This document shows positions 50,531 to 60,762 of a stretch of 64,000 nt of DNA, in pieces. This stretch comes from Lysinibacillus sp. FSL M8-0337 (GTDB taxonomy: Bacteria > Bacillota > Bacilli > Bacillales_A > Planococcaceae). Each line of letters starts with the position of its first letter. The first letter of the stretch is position 1. Position numbers and translations under genes: made by a program. The DNA lies in assembly GCF_038593855.1 (NCBI RefSeq), contig NZ_CP151996.1, positions 1,426,001 to 1,490,000 of the forward strand, given 5' to 3'. Below the pieces are notes generated by a model. That model saw nothing but the letters and a program-made list of their open reading frames with translations, was not told the DNA's origin and ran no database searches.

Positions 50531-53467
50531 TCACTCTCTTTCGTTTAGGGTTGTTAAGTGAACGTAGCCAGGACGATTCCATTTTCGTTGTACCTCTACA
50601 CCATTTTGAGGATGACGCTTTTTATAGCGCGGGTTAGTGCGCGGCAGCGGCGTCTTGCCTTTTGCTTTTAGCACCTCTACTCGAACTTTTGTTTGTTTGT
50701 ACGCGGGTGTTGATGTATTAATATCTGCTGCAGGACCAGTTAAGAAGTTAATAGCTGAATCTTTGCTAACAGAGTTCATAGGTAAAAATAATTCATTCCC
50801 TTGCACGCGATCTGTTACTAATGCATTGAGCTTTAATGCGCCATATGGAGATACTAAACGGAGTAGGGCGCCATCTTCAATGCCTCGTTCTTTCGCCAAT
50901 TGTGGTGATACTTCAACGAAAATTTCTGGTACCTTTGATTGGATACCTTTCGATTTATTTGTTAGATTTCCTTCGTGGAAGTGCTCAAGCATACGACCGT
51001 TATTAATATGACAATCGTATTGTGCCTCAAATTCAACTGGTTGCACCCAATCATGTAAAGCAAAACGAGCTTTTTTATCTGGGAAGTTAAAACCATCTTC
51101 ATATAATAATGGTGTATCTTTTCCATCATGACTACCCCAACAGAAGCTACCCCAGCCTTCTAAGACATCATAGTTGGCTTGTGAGAATAGTGGAGACAAA
51201 CTCGCCATTTCATCGAAAATTTCACTTGGATGATTATACTGCCAATCTGCTCCTAATCGACGTGCAACTGCTTGGAGGATTTCCCAATCAGCTTTCGACT
51301 CACCGAGTGTTGGCAAAACTTGATAGAGACGCTGAACGCGACGTTCTGTATTCGTGAATGTGCCTTCTTTTTCAAGCGAAGGGGCTGCTGGTAAAATCAC
51401 ATCTGCATATTGGGCAGTACGTGATAGGAAGCAATCTTGGACAACAAAAAATTCTATTTGTGAAAGTACCTCATCTACATGGTTAGCATTACAGTCAACA
51501 AGTGCCATATCCTCGCCCACTAAATACATCGCTTTCATTTTACCTTCCATAATAGCATCTAACATTTGCATATTATTTCGACCTGGTTGAGATTGAATAG
51601 GGACACCATAAGCTTTTTCGAATTTTGCTCTTGCTTCATCATCGGTCACTTTTTGGTAGCCTGGCAATAGATTTGGTAATGTCCCCATATCACAGGCACC
51701 TTGAACATTATTGTGACCGCGTAGCGGGTAAGCCCCAGCCCCAGGACGACGATAGTTACCCGTTGCTAATAGTAAATTCGAAATAGCGGCTGATGTATAA
51801 GAGCCTCCCGTATTTTGCGTGACACCCATACCCCAAAGAACACAAGTGCCATCTGCATCACGAATCATTTCAGCCACTTCAATCAATGTTTCCTTGCTAA
51901 TTCCGGTCATATTTTGAGCGTAATCAAGTGTATAGGTTGCAAGCACTTGTTTAAAATCTTCAAAATGCAGGACATTGTCTTGAATAAAGGCTTCATCATG
52001 CCATCCTTGATCGATGATATATTTGGTAACCGCCATAATCCACACTTGGTCAGTACCTTGTTTTGGACGCATAAAGATGTCTGAACGCTCAGCCATTTCA
52101 TGTTTACGAATATCGGCAACGATTAATTTTTGACCATGTAATTTGTGTGCACGTTTCACACGTGTTGCTAAAACAGGATGGCCTTCAGCTGGGTTAGCAC
52201 CAACAATAATGACAAGGCCTGCTTTAGCAATATCTTGAATCGTACCAGCGTCACCGCCTAAACCTACTGTACGTAATAAACCGTCTGTAGCTGGAGACTG
52301 ACAATAACGGGAGCAATTATCGACGTCATTTGTGGCAAATAATTGACGCGCCATTTTTTGTATTAAGTAATTTTCTTCATTTGTAATTTTAGAAGAAGAG
52401 ATAAAACCGACAGAACCAGGACCATATTGTTGTTGAATACCACCGAGTTTTGTGGCAATTAAATCCAACGCTTCATCCCAAGAAGATTCAACAAACTCAT
52501 TATTTTTACGAATAAGTGGTTTTGTAATACGTTCTTCCGAATTGATGAAATCCCAACCGAATTTTCCTTTTACACATGTAGAGATTGCATTGACCGGACC
52601 ATCTGAAGGTTGTACTTTTAAAATTTTGCGGTCTTTTGTCCAAACTTCGAATGAACAACCTACACCGCAGAAAGTACAAACTGTTTTTGTTTTTTTCGTG
52701 CGCTTACTACGCATGGCTGCTTCCACTTCAGAAACGGCAAAAATACCGCTATATCCTGGTTCAACTTCTTTAATCAAACGAATCATTGGATCTAACATAT
52801 CTTGTTTCAAACCCGTCATAAATCCAGCCTCTCCAAGCATGGACTTTTCCATTAAGGCATTACAAGGACAAACGGTAACACATTGACCGCAGCTTACACA
52901 GGAAGAATCATTAATGGCAACACCTTTATCCCAAATAACACGTGGTCTTTCTGCTTCCCAATCGAGGGATAATGTTTCGTTTACCTGTAAATTTTGACAA
53001 ACTTCTACACATTGCCCACATGCAATACATTGGTTCGGATCATAGCGGTAAAAAGGGTGTGACATGTCTACTTCATGTGGTTCAACTTTCGGTTTGTACG
53101 GATATTTTTGATGCTCGATTTCCATTAATTCGGCTGTATTGTGTAATGTACAATTTCCGTTGTTATTATCACACACTGTACAGTACAGTAAATGGTTTTC
53201 GAGTAGACGGTCCATCGCTTCTGTTTGTGCCGCTTTTGCTTTGTCAGAAGCTAATAACACATTCATGCCATCAATTGCCTTAGTGGAGCAAGAACGAACT
53301 AATTGGCCATTCACCTCCACGATACATGTATCACATGTTTCGATTGGGTCTACAGCGGGCACATGACAAATCTGTGGATGAGGAATGTCATGTTGGTTAA
53401 TCGTATCAAGAATCGTAGCTCCTTCTTTGACATCATACGGTACCCCATTAATATGAATTTGAGTCAA
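50531..53467 (-). CDS. fdhF: formate dehydrogenase alpha subunit (molybdenum, Cys type)
   Basis: I chose the TTG at 53467, eight bases after AAAGGAGG; the frame upstream contains this site. The 978-aa protein has an N-terminal [2Fe-2S] ferredoxin domain (CDTCIVEVNGQ), a His-Cys cluster region (YCTVCDNNNGNCTLH), two [4Fe-4S] sites (CIACGQCVEVCQN and CVSCGQCVTVCPC), a further CTFCGVGC site, and the molybdopterin oxidoreductase domains with the metal-ligand cysteine in DNCSRYCQSP in place of selenocysteine. It is of the NAD-dependent, soluble FdhF/YjgC type. The locus also holds FdhD and all cofactor genes. Confidence 0.95.
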   Translation of the reverse strand: MTQIHINGVPYDVKEGATILDTINQHDIPHPQICHVPAVDPIETCDTCIVEVNGQLVRSCSTKAIDGMNVLLASDKAKAAQTEAMDRLLENHLLYCTVCDNNNGNCTLHNTAELMEIEHQKYPYKPKVEPHEVDMSHPFYRYDPNQCIACGQCVEVCQNLQVNETLSLDWEAERPRVIWDKGVAINDSSCVSCGQCVTVCPCNALMEKSMLGEAGFMTGLKQDMLDPMIRLIKEVEPGYSGIFAVSEVEAAMRSKRTKKTKTVCTFCGVGCSFEVWTKDRKILKVQPSDGPVNAISTCVKGKFGWDFINSEERITKPLIRKNNEFVESSWDEALDLIATKLGGIQQQYGPGSVGFISSSKITNEENYLIQKMARQLFATNDVDNCSRYCQSPATDGLLRTVGLGGDAGTIQDIAKAGLVIIVGANPAEGHPVLATRVKRAHKLHGQKLIVADIRKHEMAERSDIFMRPKQGTDQVWIMAVTKYIIDQGWHDEAFIQDNVLHFEDFKQVLATYTLDYAQNMTGISKETLIEVAEMIRDADGTCVLWGMGVTQNTGGSYTSAAISNLLLATGNYRRPGAGAYPLRGHNNVQGACDMGTLPNLLPGYQKVTDDEARAKFEKAYGVPIQSQPGRNNMQMLDAIMEGKMKAMYLVGEDMALVDCNANHVDEVLSQIEFFVVQDCFLSRTAQYADVILPAAPSLEKEGTFTNTERRVQRLYQVLPTLGESKADWEILQAVARRLGADWQYNHPSEIFDEMASLSPLFSQANYDVLEGWGSFCWGSHDGKDTPLLYEDGFNFPDKKARFALHDWVQPVEFEAQYDCHINNGRMLEHFHEGNLTNKSKGIQSKVPEIFVEVSPQLAKERGIEDGALLRLVSPYGALKLNALVTDRVQGNELFLPMNSVSKDSAINFLTGPAADINTSTPAYKQTKVRVEVLKAKGKTPLPRTNPRYKKRHPQNGVEVQRKWNRPGYVHLTTLNERE

Positions 53468-53631
53468 GATAACTTCCTCCTTTTGCACTTTGAGACTCTT
53501 TAGACAACTTGTTACGGCTTAAGACAAAAAGGGAATGACGAATTGAGTTGATGATTGAATTGATTGTCTTGTTATCATTGTAATTCCCACTCGGTCTTTA
53601 ATCTACCTAGAAATAGTTAAATGTCTAGTTC

Positions 53632-53643
53632 ATAACAAGTTAT
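53632..53643. promoter_or_regulatory. ATAAC-N2-GTTAT palindrome before fdhF
   Basis: ATAACAAGTTAT has the same arms as ATAACTCGTTAT before modA (63197-63208). A shared regulator is possible. Confidence 0.5.
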
Positions 53644-53644
53644 C

Positions 53645-53720
53645 CATGTCTTGGTTCATGAAAATAAAAAAATCCACCATGAAATTACATGTCCAAGACA
53701 TGCTAATCATTCATGGTGGA
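53645..53720. promoter_or_regulatory. interleaved inverted repeats, possible attenuator or RNA switch
   Basis: Pair A: CATGTCTTGG (53645-53654) with CCAAGACATG (53693-53702). Pair B: TCCACCATGAA (53673-53683) with TTCATGGTGGA (53710-53720). Each pair is perfect, but they overlap in order, so an RNA can form a pseudoknot or choose between two stems. It lies in the probable leader of fdhF. Confidence 0.55.
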
Positions 53721-53909
53721 TAAAATTCTTAGCAGGTCTTGCTAAAAACTCAATCTACTTTTATGTTTAATAACAATAGAATTTAACTATTAAAACCACT
53801 TTCCAACATCGTGAGATAGGGATCAAAATAGATAAACTCCATTTGGAATAACAATAATTATAGCCTTTTTCTACAAAATGAACAATATTTATCATAAAAA
53901 ATTATTAGA

Positions 53910-53924
53910 TGATAATGGTTATCA
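53910..53924. promoter_or_regulatory. Fur-box-like palindrome
   Basis: TGATAATGGTTATCA has the same arms as the Fur box at 33213-33227. It precedes the DUF2294-fdhD operon by 115 bases. Confidence 0.55.
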
Positions 53925-54039
53925 AAAAGTATTTTCTCTTTTAATTTTTTTCAAGTTGCTATATCATTAACAAACTGTAAGGGTGACCGTCATATCAAAT
54001 TGACTAAAAAAGTTTTATTACGATGGGAGAATCGTTGCT

Positions 54040-54387
54040 ATGTCTAAAAAAATACATGAATTTAATGATATGATACGTAAATTAAGAAAAGAAGTATTTG
54101 GTAAAGGGCCAGAGCGTATTCATACAGTTTTTGTCGAGAATATGGCTGTATCTACTTTGTATGGAAATATAACACCAACGGAAAAATTTATTGCCAGTAC
54201 ACCAGAAGGGCTAAAAATGGTGCATGCTGCAAGGACAACTATGATTCAAGATTTATATGCCCAATCACCACCAGAGGGTATGGAAGAATTGATGGGCAGC
54301 AAATTGCTCCACTTATTTTCAGATATTAAAATTGAAGAGGATTTTGCAATTTCCGTCTTCGTTTTTGAAAAGAATATCAGTGTTTAA
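54040..54387 (+). CDS. DUF2294 family protein
   Basis: The 115-aa protein matches DUF2294: KGPERIHTVFVENMAVSTLYGNITPTEKFIA and an acidic end. The family is found beside formate dehydrogenase and carbon-metabolism genes; its biochemical role is not known. It lies 12 bases upstream of fdhD, so the two form an operon. Confidence 0.85.
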   Translation: MSKKIHEFNDMIRKLRKEVFGKGPERIHTVFVENMAVSTLYGNITPTEKFIASTPEGLKMVHAARTTMIQDLYAQSPPEGMEELMGSKLLHLFSDIKIEEDFAISVFVFEKNISV

Positions 54388-54399
54388 AGGGGATGCCTT

Positions 54400-55218
54400 A
54401 TGGAACGAGCAATCACAAGGAAAATTATGCGCGTTGAAGGACAGCAAGTAAAAGAAATAGATGATGTAATCGTCACAGAATACGCTGTAACTGTCAAAAT
54501 CAATCAGCAAGAATTTGTCACGATGGTATGTTCACCAGAGTATGTGGAAGATATGGTTATTGGCTACTTAGCTTCCGAACGAGTTATTCGTAGCTTTGAT
54601 GATATTGAGGAAATTTGGCACCAAGAAAAAGAAGGCTTTGTGCATATTAAAACAAAACATGTTAATCCCTATTACCAGCAGACGCAAAACAAACGCTATA
54701 TTACCTCTTGTTGTGGTATGAGTCGACAAGGATTTGTTTTTACGAATGATGCATTAGTGGCGAAAAAAATGGACGATGTGCATGTGCAAATCACAACCGA
54801 GGATTGCTTCCGTTTAATGCATGATATGCAGGAAGGTGCAGACATTTTTAAGCAAACGGGTGGTGTGCACAATGCTGCACTATGTAATGTCAATGGCATT
54901 ATCTTAAGTCGCATGGATATTGGGCGTCATAATGCATTAGATAAAATTTACGGCTATTGTCTGCGCAACAATATCAGTATGCAAGATAAAATTATCGTCT
55001 TTAGTGGACGACTATCGTCAGAAATTTTACTAAAGGTCTCAAAAATAGGCTGTGAAATCGTGCTATCTAAATCAGCACCAACTGAGTTGGCATTGCAATT
55101 AGCCGAGCAGCTTGGCATTACAACGGTAGGTTTTATCCGACAACAAGCTCTGAATATTTATACACAGCCACAACGCATCCTACTACCAGCCCAGAATGCA
55201 CGGAAAGAAGGAGATTAA
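54400..55218 (+). CDS. fdhD: FdhD sulfurtransferase for formate dehydrogenase
   Basis: The 272-aa protein has the FdhD signatures TEYAVTVKINQQEF, MVIGYLASERVI, a cysteine pair in TSCCGMSRQG, and GGVHNAALCN with DIGRHNALDKIYGY. FdhD passes sulfur from a cysteine desulfurase to the molybdenum cofactor of formate dehydrogenase. Its stop codon touches the moaA start codon. Confidence 0.95.
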   Translation: MERAITRKIMRVEGQQVKEIDDVIVTEYAVTVKINQQEFVTMVCSPEYVEDMVIGYLASERVIRSFDDIEEIWHQEKEGFVHIKTKHVNPYYQQTQNKRYITSCCGMSRQGFVFTNDALVAKKMDDVHVQITTEDCFRLMHDMQEGADIFKQTGGVHNAALCNVNGIILSRMDIGRHNALDKIYGYCLRNNISMQDKIIVFSGRLSSEILLKVSKIGCEIVLSKSAPTELALQLAEQLGITTVGFIRQQALNIYTQPQRILLPAQNARKEGD

Positions 55219-56235
55219 ATGCCGGCTCTACAAGACCAATTCAATAGACCTTTAAGAGACTTAAGAATATCTGTAACAGATCGCTGTAATTTCCGTTGTC
55301 GCTATTGTATGCCAGCTGAAGTATTTGGTCCAGATTATGCATTTTTACCGTCTAATAAAATATTAACTTTTGATGAGATTGAACGATTAGTAAAAATATT
55401 TGCGTCATTCAATGTGAAAAAAATACGAATTACAGGTGGAGAGCCCTTGCTTCGTCGTGATTTACCAGCATTAATTGCACGCATTCACCGCATTGAAGGT
55501 GTAGAAGATATTGCTTTAACAACAAATGGCACTTTATTAAAAAAATATGCACCAGCATTGGCTCAAGCAGGCTTAACTCGCGTTTCAGTTAGTCTAGATT
55601 CATTGAATGATGAACGGTTTTTGGAGATGAACGGACGTCGAGGTAAGGTATTAACGGTGTTAGAGGGCATTGAAAAGGCTGCGGAAGCAGGTTTACAAGT
55701 GAAAATTAATATGGTTGTGCAAAAAGGAAAGAATGACCAGGATATTGTTACAATGGCACAATATTTTAAAGAAAAACAGCATATTTTACGTTTTATTGAA
55801 TATATGGATGTAGGCAATTCGAATGGTTGGAACTTACAGGATGTTGTGTCGAAGCAGGATATTATTGCGAGAGTCCATCAATTTTCTCCGTTACAGCAAG
55901 TAGCACCTAATTACAAAGGGGAAGTGGCATCACGTTATCAATATCAAGATGCACAAGGGGAAATAGGGGTGATTTCATCCGTTACAGATTCCTTCTGTTC
56001 CAATTGTTCACGTGCTCGTCTTTCGGCAGAAGGTACCTTATATACTTGTTTATTTGCAACAGAGGGAACAGATTTAAGAGAGCTGTTACGATCAGGACAA
56101 GATGATGCCGCTATCCGCGAGTGCATATCGAAGGTATGGGAAACAAGAGACGATCGTTACTCAGATGAACGCAATGAACAAACGATAACAACAAGGAAAA
56201 ATACAAAAATTGAAATGTCTCATATTGGGGGGTAG
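55219..56235 (+). CDS. moaA: GTP 3',8-cyclase MoaA
   Basis: A radical-SAM cluster motif CNFRCRYC (Cys23, Cys27, Cys30) near the start, the [12 protein letters not shown] strand, and a second [4Fe-4S] site at the C-terminus ([10 protein letters not shown], later TLYTCLF) are present. The protein ends in the GG dipeptide typical of MoaA. It makes 3',8-cyclo-GTP in the first step of molybdopterin synthesis, with MoaC completing it. The length, 338 aa, is normal. Confidence 0.96.
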   Translation: MPALQDQFNRPLRDLRISVTDRCNFRCRYCMPAEVFGPDYAFLPSNKILTFDEIERLVKIFASFNVKKIRITGGEPLLRRDLPALIARIHRIEGVEDIALTTNGTLLKKYAPALAQAGLTRVSVSLDSLNDERFLEMNGRRGKVLTVLEGIEKAAEAGLQVKINMVVQKGKNDQDIVTMAQYFKEKQHILRFIEYMDVGNSNGWNLQDVVSKQDIIARVHQFSPLQQVAPNYKGEVASRYQYQDAQGEIGVISSVTDSFCSNCSRARLSAEGTLYTCLFATEGTDLRELLRSGQDDAAIRECISKVWETRDDRYSDERNEQTITTRKNTKIEMSHIGG

Positions 56236-56282
56236 TGCAAAAAAACAGAAAAAATCGGCAAAGTGATGCCGAATTTTTCTGT

Positions 56283-56765
56283 TTATTTATGCACAAAAGT
56301 GCCGCTTTTTCCACCCGTTTTTTCAACAAGATAGGTATCTTTAATGACCATCGTTTTATCAACTGCTTTACACATATCATAAAAAGTTAAGGCAGCGATC
56401 GTCACGGCTGTGAGGGCTTCCATTTCAACACCCGTTTTCCCACTGCATTTGACAGTAGCTTGAATATGCAGCTCATAGCCCTTCTCCACTTTTTCATAGT
56501 TAAATTGGAAATCCGTGCCTTGTAGCATGATGGGATGGCACATGGGAATAAGATCAGCGGTCTTTTTAGCCCCCATAATCCCTGCAATTTGGGCAACTTG
56601 TGTAGGATCGCCTTTTTTAATGCCACCTTGTTGGATGGCTTCATAGACAGTATCGGATAACGTGATTGTGCTACGCGCAATGGCCGTTCGTGTTGTGATT
56701 TCTTTTTCTGAAATATCAACCATTTTAGGGCGACCTTCTTCGTTCCAGTGTGTAAAATTATTCAT
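56283..56765 (-). CDS. moaC: cyclic pyranopterin monophosphate synthase MoaC
   Basis: The ATG at 56765 is preceded by AAGGAG at eight bases; a longer frame to 56843 runs into mobA. The 160-aa protein has [36 protein letters not shown] with the catalytic residues, and [24 protein letters not shown]. The start overlaps the mobA end by eight bases. Convergent to moaA. Confidence 0.96.
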   Translation of the reverse strand: MNNFTHWNEEGRPKMVDISEKEITTRTAIARSTITLSDTVYEAIQQGGIKKGDPTQVAQIAGIMGAKKTADLIPMCHPIMLQGTDFQFNYEKVEKGYELHIQATVKCSGKTGVEMEALTAVTIAALTFYDMCKAVDKTMVIKDTYLVEKTGGKSGTFVHK

Positions 56766-57348
56766 TATTAGACTCCTTTTTCCTTGTTTGAGACCAGTCT
56801 TGTTGTGCATTAATATTGATAAATGTTGTGTCATCGTCATCAAAGGGGACGTAACAAACTCGCAGTTGCTCTAACAGTACTTTCATACTTCGTTTGTTTT
56901 GTTTCGTTAATTGTTGTGCTTTAGGTAAAGCTGTACGTCGAAATAATGCAGCTAATGGCTGATGTTTTTGCGCCTGCATAGGAACGATTGCATCATAATC
57001 GTCACTTATTCGACCGACCATTTTTTTGATAAAATCAGCATTCATATAAGGCATATCGCTAGCCACGACAAAAAACCATGCCACATCAGGGTAGGCTGTC
57101 ATGATATGATGTAAAGCAAAAAGTGGTCCTTGATGTAGCTGTTTGTCGATAATCCATTGGACGTTTTCCTGCTCAAACTGATGTTGTAACTGTGCGTTTG
57201 TAGCGATAATAATAGGGGATAGCTGATTTTTTTGTAAAGCGATGAGACTATGCTTGTATAAAGGCTGCCCAGCAAACAGCTCGAACATTTTAGGTTTACC
57301 ATATCGAGAGGATTGACCACCTGCTAATATAATACCAGCAATTTTCAT
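56758..57348 (-). CDS. mobA: molybdenum cofactor guanylyltransferase MobA
   Basis: The N-terminal nucleotide-binding motif is [17 protein letters not shown], followed by [11 protein letters not shown]. MobA joins GMP to molybdopterin, needed for the bis-MGD of formate dehydrogenase. 196 aa is typical. It overlaps moaB by four bases upstream and moaC by eight bases downstream. Confidence 0.95.
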   Translation of the reverse strand: MKIAGIILAGGQSSRYGKPKMFELFAGQPLYKHSLIALQKNQLSPIIIATNAQLQHQFEQENVQWIIDKQLHQGPLFALHHIMTAYPDVAWFFVVASDMPYMNADFIKKMVGRISDDYDAIVPMQAQKHQPLAALFRRTALPKAQQLTKQNKRSMKVLLEQLRVCYVPFDDDDTTFININAQQDWSQTRKKESNNE

Positions 57349-57839
57349 AGACGATTCAACTCACCAACAAAATGTTGAACAGTGGGTACTATAAGTTTCG
57401 TCATAGCTAGTGATACCGCATTTGTGGAACCAGGTAAAACATAGATGGCTGTTTGTTGAATACTCCCAGCAGTGGCACGACTAAACATTGCCCTTGGGCC
57501 AATTTCGTCATAGCTAAGTGTTCGAAATAACTCACCAAATCCCATCATTTCCTTTTCGAAAAGAGGCAAAATGGTATCGTAAGTTTGGTCTCTTGGTGTA
57601 AAGCCTGTTCCGCCCGTTACGATAATGGTATTGATGGATGGGTCACTGGACCATTGTTTCACATAACGAGCGATATCCCGTGGTTCATCCTTTGTGAGTT
57701 GGTAGTCCACTACTTCGAAAGTTGCTTCTTGAAGTAAAGTTTGAATACGCTGTCCAGCGTGATCATTTGCCTTTGTGCGTGTGTCACTGACAGTTAAAAG
57801 AGCAACTTGAATGGGTTGCTGATGATATGTGGGATGCAC
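57345..57839 (-). CDS. moaB: molybdopterin adenylyltransferase-like MoaB/MogA
   Basis: I chose the GTG at 57839, eight bases after AAGGAGG; the ATG at 57857 lies before this site. The 164-aa protein has VALLTVSDTRTKANDHAG, IIVTGGTGFTPRDQTYD and RALFSRAT-like SRATAGS. The family adenylates molybdopterin or acts beside MoeA. It is first in the minus-strand operon moaB-mobA-moaC. Confidence 0.94.
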   Translation of the reverse strand: MHPTYHQQPIQVALLTVSDTRTKANDHAGQRIQTLLQEATFEVVDYQLTKDEPRDIARYVKQWSSDPSINTIIVTGGTGFTPRDQTYDTILPLFEKEMMGFGELFRTLSYDEIGPRAMFSRATAGSIQQTAIYVLPGSTNAVSLAMTKLIVPTVQHFVGELNRL

Positions 57840-57939
57840 AGTAAAGACCTCCTTCAAAATTACTAAAAAACATTGCTTTTATTATAATGCTATAAATAAA
57901 AAGGTCAAACGATATTCATAGAAAGAAAGGCTCATATGT

Positions 57940-58956
57940 ATGCAAAATAGATATTCGAGACAACAATTATTTACCCCTATCGGACAATCTGGGCAAGTAT
58001 CGATCCAACAAAAACATGCCCTTATAATAGGTGTCGGTGCATTGGGGAGTGCTAGTGCCGAAGCGCTTGTACGTGCTGGTATCGGCAAGTTAACACTGAT
58101 TGATCGTGATTATGTAGAGTGGAGTAATTTACAAAGGCAACAATTATATACAGAGCAAGATGCCCAAGAAAAAATGCCAAAAGTTATCGCAGCTAAAAAA
58201 CGTCTGCAAGAAATTAACACAGAGGTTGAAATCAATGTTGCCATTATGGATGCATGTATAGAGACTTTGCTACCATTGCTAAAAGATGTAGATGTAATGG
58301 TTGATGCGACTGATAATTTTGATGTGCGTTTTCTAATGAATGACCTTGCACAAAAGTATCGAATTCCGTGGGTGTACGGCTCTTGTGTCGGTAGTTATGG
58401 CGCAACCTATACGATTGTGCCAGGCAAAACACCTTGTTTGCACTGCTTATTAAAAGCAATACCCCAAACAGGGATAACTTGTGATACGGTAGGTATTATT
58501 AGCCCAACGGTTCAAATCGTTGCCGCATATCAAGTGGCTGAAGTATTAAAACTGCTTGTTGGAGATGACAAAGCGCTACGAAAAAGCTATTTAACATTTG
58601 ATGTTTGGCAAAATCAACACTATGAAATCAATGTCGATAAAATGAGACAGGCTGATTGTCCATCTTGCGGCAATGCGCCAACATATCCTTATTTATCCTA
58701 TGAAAATCAAACGAAATTACAAATACTTTGTGGACGGGACGCTGTGCAAATTCGCCCACCAAAGCCCATTTACTATCAGTTCGAGCAGTTGGCACATCAG
58801 CTTCGTTCCTATGGTGAAATTCAGATGAATCCTTATTTGCTTTCTTGTCAAGCGGACGATTATCGAATCGTTATTTTTCAAGATGGGCGAGTTGTGATTC
58901 ATGGTATACAAGATATACAAAAAGCTAAAACGATTTACTATCGGTTATTAGGTTAA
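57940..58956 (+). CDS. moeB: MoeB/ThiF-type adenylyltransferase
   Basis: The 338-aa protein has the E1-like ATP site (IIGVGALGSASAEALVRAGIG), DRDYVEWSNLQRQQLY, and a zinc site with paired cysteines (ADCPSCGNAP). The catalytic cysteine is in TGITCDTVGI. It adenylates the C-terminal glycine of MoaD (61219-61452). A C-terminal extension of about 90 residues (after 250) lacks the rhodanese cysteine. It is divergent from moaB. Confidence 0.94.
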   Translation: MQNRYSRQQLFTPIGQSGQVSIQQKHALIIGVGALGSASAEALVRAGIGKLTLIDRDYVEWSNLQRQQLYTEQDAQEKMPKVIAAKKRLQEINTEVEINVAIMDACIETLLPLLKDVDVMVDATDNFDVRFLMNDLAQKYRIPWVYGSCVGSYGATYTIVPGKTPCLHCLLKAIPQTGITCDTVGIISPTVQIVAAYQVAEVLKLLVGDDKALRKSYLTFDVWQNQHYEINVDKMRQADCPSCGNAPTYPYLSYENQTKLQILCGRDAVQIRPPKPIYYQFEQLAHQLRSYGEIQMNPYLLSCQADDYRIVIFQDGRVVIHGIQDIQKAKTIYYRLLG

Positions 58957-58969
58957 AGGAGTGTACTAA

Positions 58970-60259
58970 ATGCTAGAAAAAAGACAACCAATTCCTGTGG
59001 CAGAAGCTGTTCATCGTGTAATGGACTATGCCTTTCAAGCACAAAATGAGCTCGTGCCATTAACACAAGCTCATGGTCGCTTTATAGCGGAAGCGATTCG
59101 AGCCGACCAAGATGTACCCGCTTTTGATCGTTCACCGTATGATGGTTATGCTATTCGTTCTATTGATAGTCAAGGAGCTTGTTCACAAAAGCCAGTTCGA
59201 TTTCAGGTCGTTGGCGAGATTGGTGCAGGCTATGTCTATGATGGTGTAGTGGAGGAAAGACAAGCTGTTCGCATTATGACAGGAGCCCCTATACCACAAG
59301 GCTGTGATGTGGTGGTAATGCTTGAGTTAACCAATACTTTTGAAGAAAATCATCAAAAGTATATGTCGATTAAACGTTCTTTTGAAGCGGGGACTAATAT
59401 TTCCTATAAGGGGGAAGAGGTACACCAGGGTACAATCCTTATTGACAAAGGTCAATATATTAACCCTGGTGTAATGGCTTTGCTCGCTACGTTTGGCTAC
59501 GAGCAAGTACCGGTTTATCGTAAAATGGTCATTGGCGTGATAGCCACGGGTAGCGAATTACTAGAGCCCGGTGAATGTTTACAACCAGGCAAAATTCGAA
59601 ATAGTAATGCCTATATGATGATGGCACAAATTGAACGTGCTGGTGCAGAAGTCAAATATTTTGGTAAGTTTAGCGATGATTTGGCGTTATGTATTAAAAT
59701 CGTGGAAAAAGCATTACAGGAAGTTGATATTTTAATTACAACGGGGGGCGTTTCCGTAGGTGATTATGATTATTTACCAGCCATTTATCAGGCGCTGGAG
59801 GCAAAGGTATTATTTAATAAAGTAGCAATGCGACCAGGCAGTGTAACAACAGTCGCAGCTCGCAATGATAAATTGTTGTTCGGCCTTTCAGGTAATCCTT
59901 CAGCCTGCTATGTTGGTTTTGAACTATTTGTACGTCCAATTATTCGCACTGCCTATCGTCATCCTCAACCTCACTTACGCAGAGAGCAGGCTATATTAGG
60001 AGCAGATTTTACAAAACCGAATCCCTTTACACGATTTGTGCGTGCGACAGCTTATTATGAAACAGGGCAGCTAGTCGCTGTGCCATCTGGTTTTGATAAA
60101 TCGAGTGCCGTTTCTTCGTTGGCGACAGCTAATGCTTTTATCGTTTTACCAGGTGGTTCTAGAGGTTATGAAAAAGGCATGTCCGTAGCAGTCTTATTGT
60201 TAGAAGATTTACAAGGAAGTGAATGGCCTTGGGACAACATCGAAAAATCTTACAGATAG
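58970..60259 (+). CDS. moeA: molybdopterin molybdenumtransferase MoeA
   Basis: The protein (429 aa) has the MoeA parts in order: DVPAFDRSPYDGYAIRS, GEEVHQGTILIDKGQ, GVIATGSELLEPG, ITTGGVSVGDYDYL and LFGLSGNPSACYV. It inserts molybdate into the adenylated cofactor. AAAGGAG precedes the ATG. It overlaps mobB by 37 bases. Confidence 0.96.
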   Translation: MLEKRQPIPVAEAVHRVMDYAFQAQNELVPLTQAHGRFIAEAIRADQDVPAFDRSPYDGYAIRSIDSQGACSQKPVRFQVVGEIGAGYVYDGVVEERQAVRIMTGAPIPQGCDVVVMLELTNTFEENHQKYMSIKRSFEAGTNISYKGEEVHQGTILIDKGQYINPGVMALLATFGYEQVPVYRKMVIGVIATGSELLEPGECLQPGKIRNSNAYMMMAQIERAGAEVKYFGKFSDDLALCIKIVEKALQEVDILITTGGVSVGDYDYLPAIYQALEAKVLFNKVAMRPGSVTTVAARNDKLLFGLSGNPSACYVGFELFVRPIIRTAYRHPQPHLRREQAILGADFTKPNPFTRFVRATAYYETGQLVAVPSGFDKSSAVSSLATANAFIVLPGGSRGYEKGMSVAVLLLEDLQGSEWPWDNIEKSYR

Positions 60260-60762
60260 TTGGCTATCAAAATAGTGGAAAGACAACATTGATAGAGCAA
60301 TTAATTAAACAAGCTTCACTGGAAGGGCTACGAGTAGGAACAATCAAGCATCACGGACATGGTGGTGTGCCAATGATCGAAACGTCCAAAGATAGTAGTC
60401 GGCATGAGCAGGCAGGTGCGATTGTTACTGCTGTGGAAGGGGAGGGTACTTTACGTATGAGTATTCACCAAAATAGCTGGCGATTAGCTGAAATTCTAGC
60501 AATCTATGCTTCCTTTTCGATGGATATCGTGCTGATTGAAGGATATAAACAGGAACATTATCCAAAAGTTGTACTACTCCGAACAGCACAGGACCAAGTG
60601 CTATTGCAGCAACTAACCAATATTATTTGTGTTATTTATTGGCCGAACTATCCACTGGATCCACCGTTAACAATCCCAGCGTATTCAATTTATGAAGAAA
60701 GAAAATATATGGAATTTTTGTTGAAAGAAATGAGGGAAGACTATGACGGTAGCGTTGTTTGA
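60223..60762 (+). CDS. mobB: MobB, molybdopterin-guanine dinucleotide GTPase
   Basis: A P-loop (IVGYQNSGKTTLIEQL) and TIKHHGHG with IVLIEGYK identify MobB (179 aa). It binds GTP and aids MobA. The start lies inside the end of moeA and the end overlaps moaE by 20 bases. Confidence 0.94.
   Translation: MALGQHRKILQIVGYQNSGKTTLIEQLIKQASLEGLRVGTIKHHGHGGVPMIETSKDSSRHEQAGAIVTAVEGEGTLRMSIHQNSWRLAEILAIYASFSMDIVLIEGYKQEHYPKVVLLRTAQDQVLLQQLTNIICVIYWPNYPLDPPLTIPAYSIYEERKYMEFLLKEMREDYDGSVV

Larger units (their letters stand above)
53468..54039. other. 572-bp control region between fdhF and the DUF2294-fdhD operon
   Basis: It contains interleaved inverted repeats (53645-53720), a short TTAGCA/TGCTAA hairpin (53729-53745), an ATAACAAGTTAT palindrome (53632-53643) and a Fur-like box (53910-53924). 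No gene is seen. Confidence 0.6.

Noticed and set aside
53640..53745. Moco riboswitch
   Set aside because: The position fits, but the sequence lacks the conserved core I know for that RNA; only the interleaved repeats are supported.
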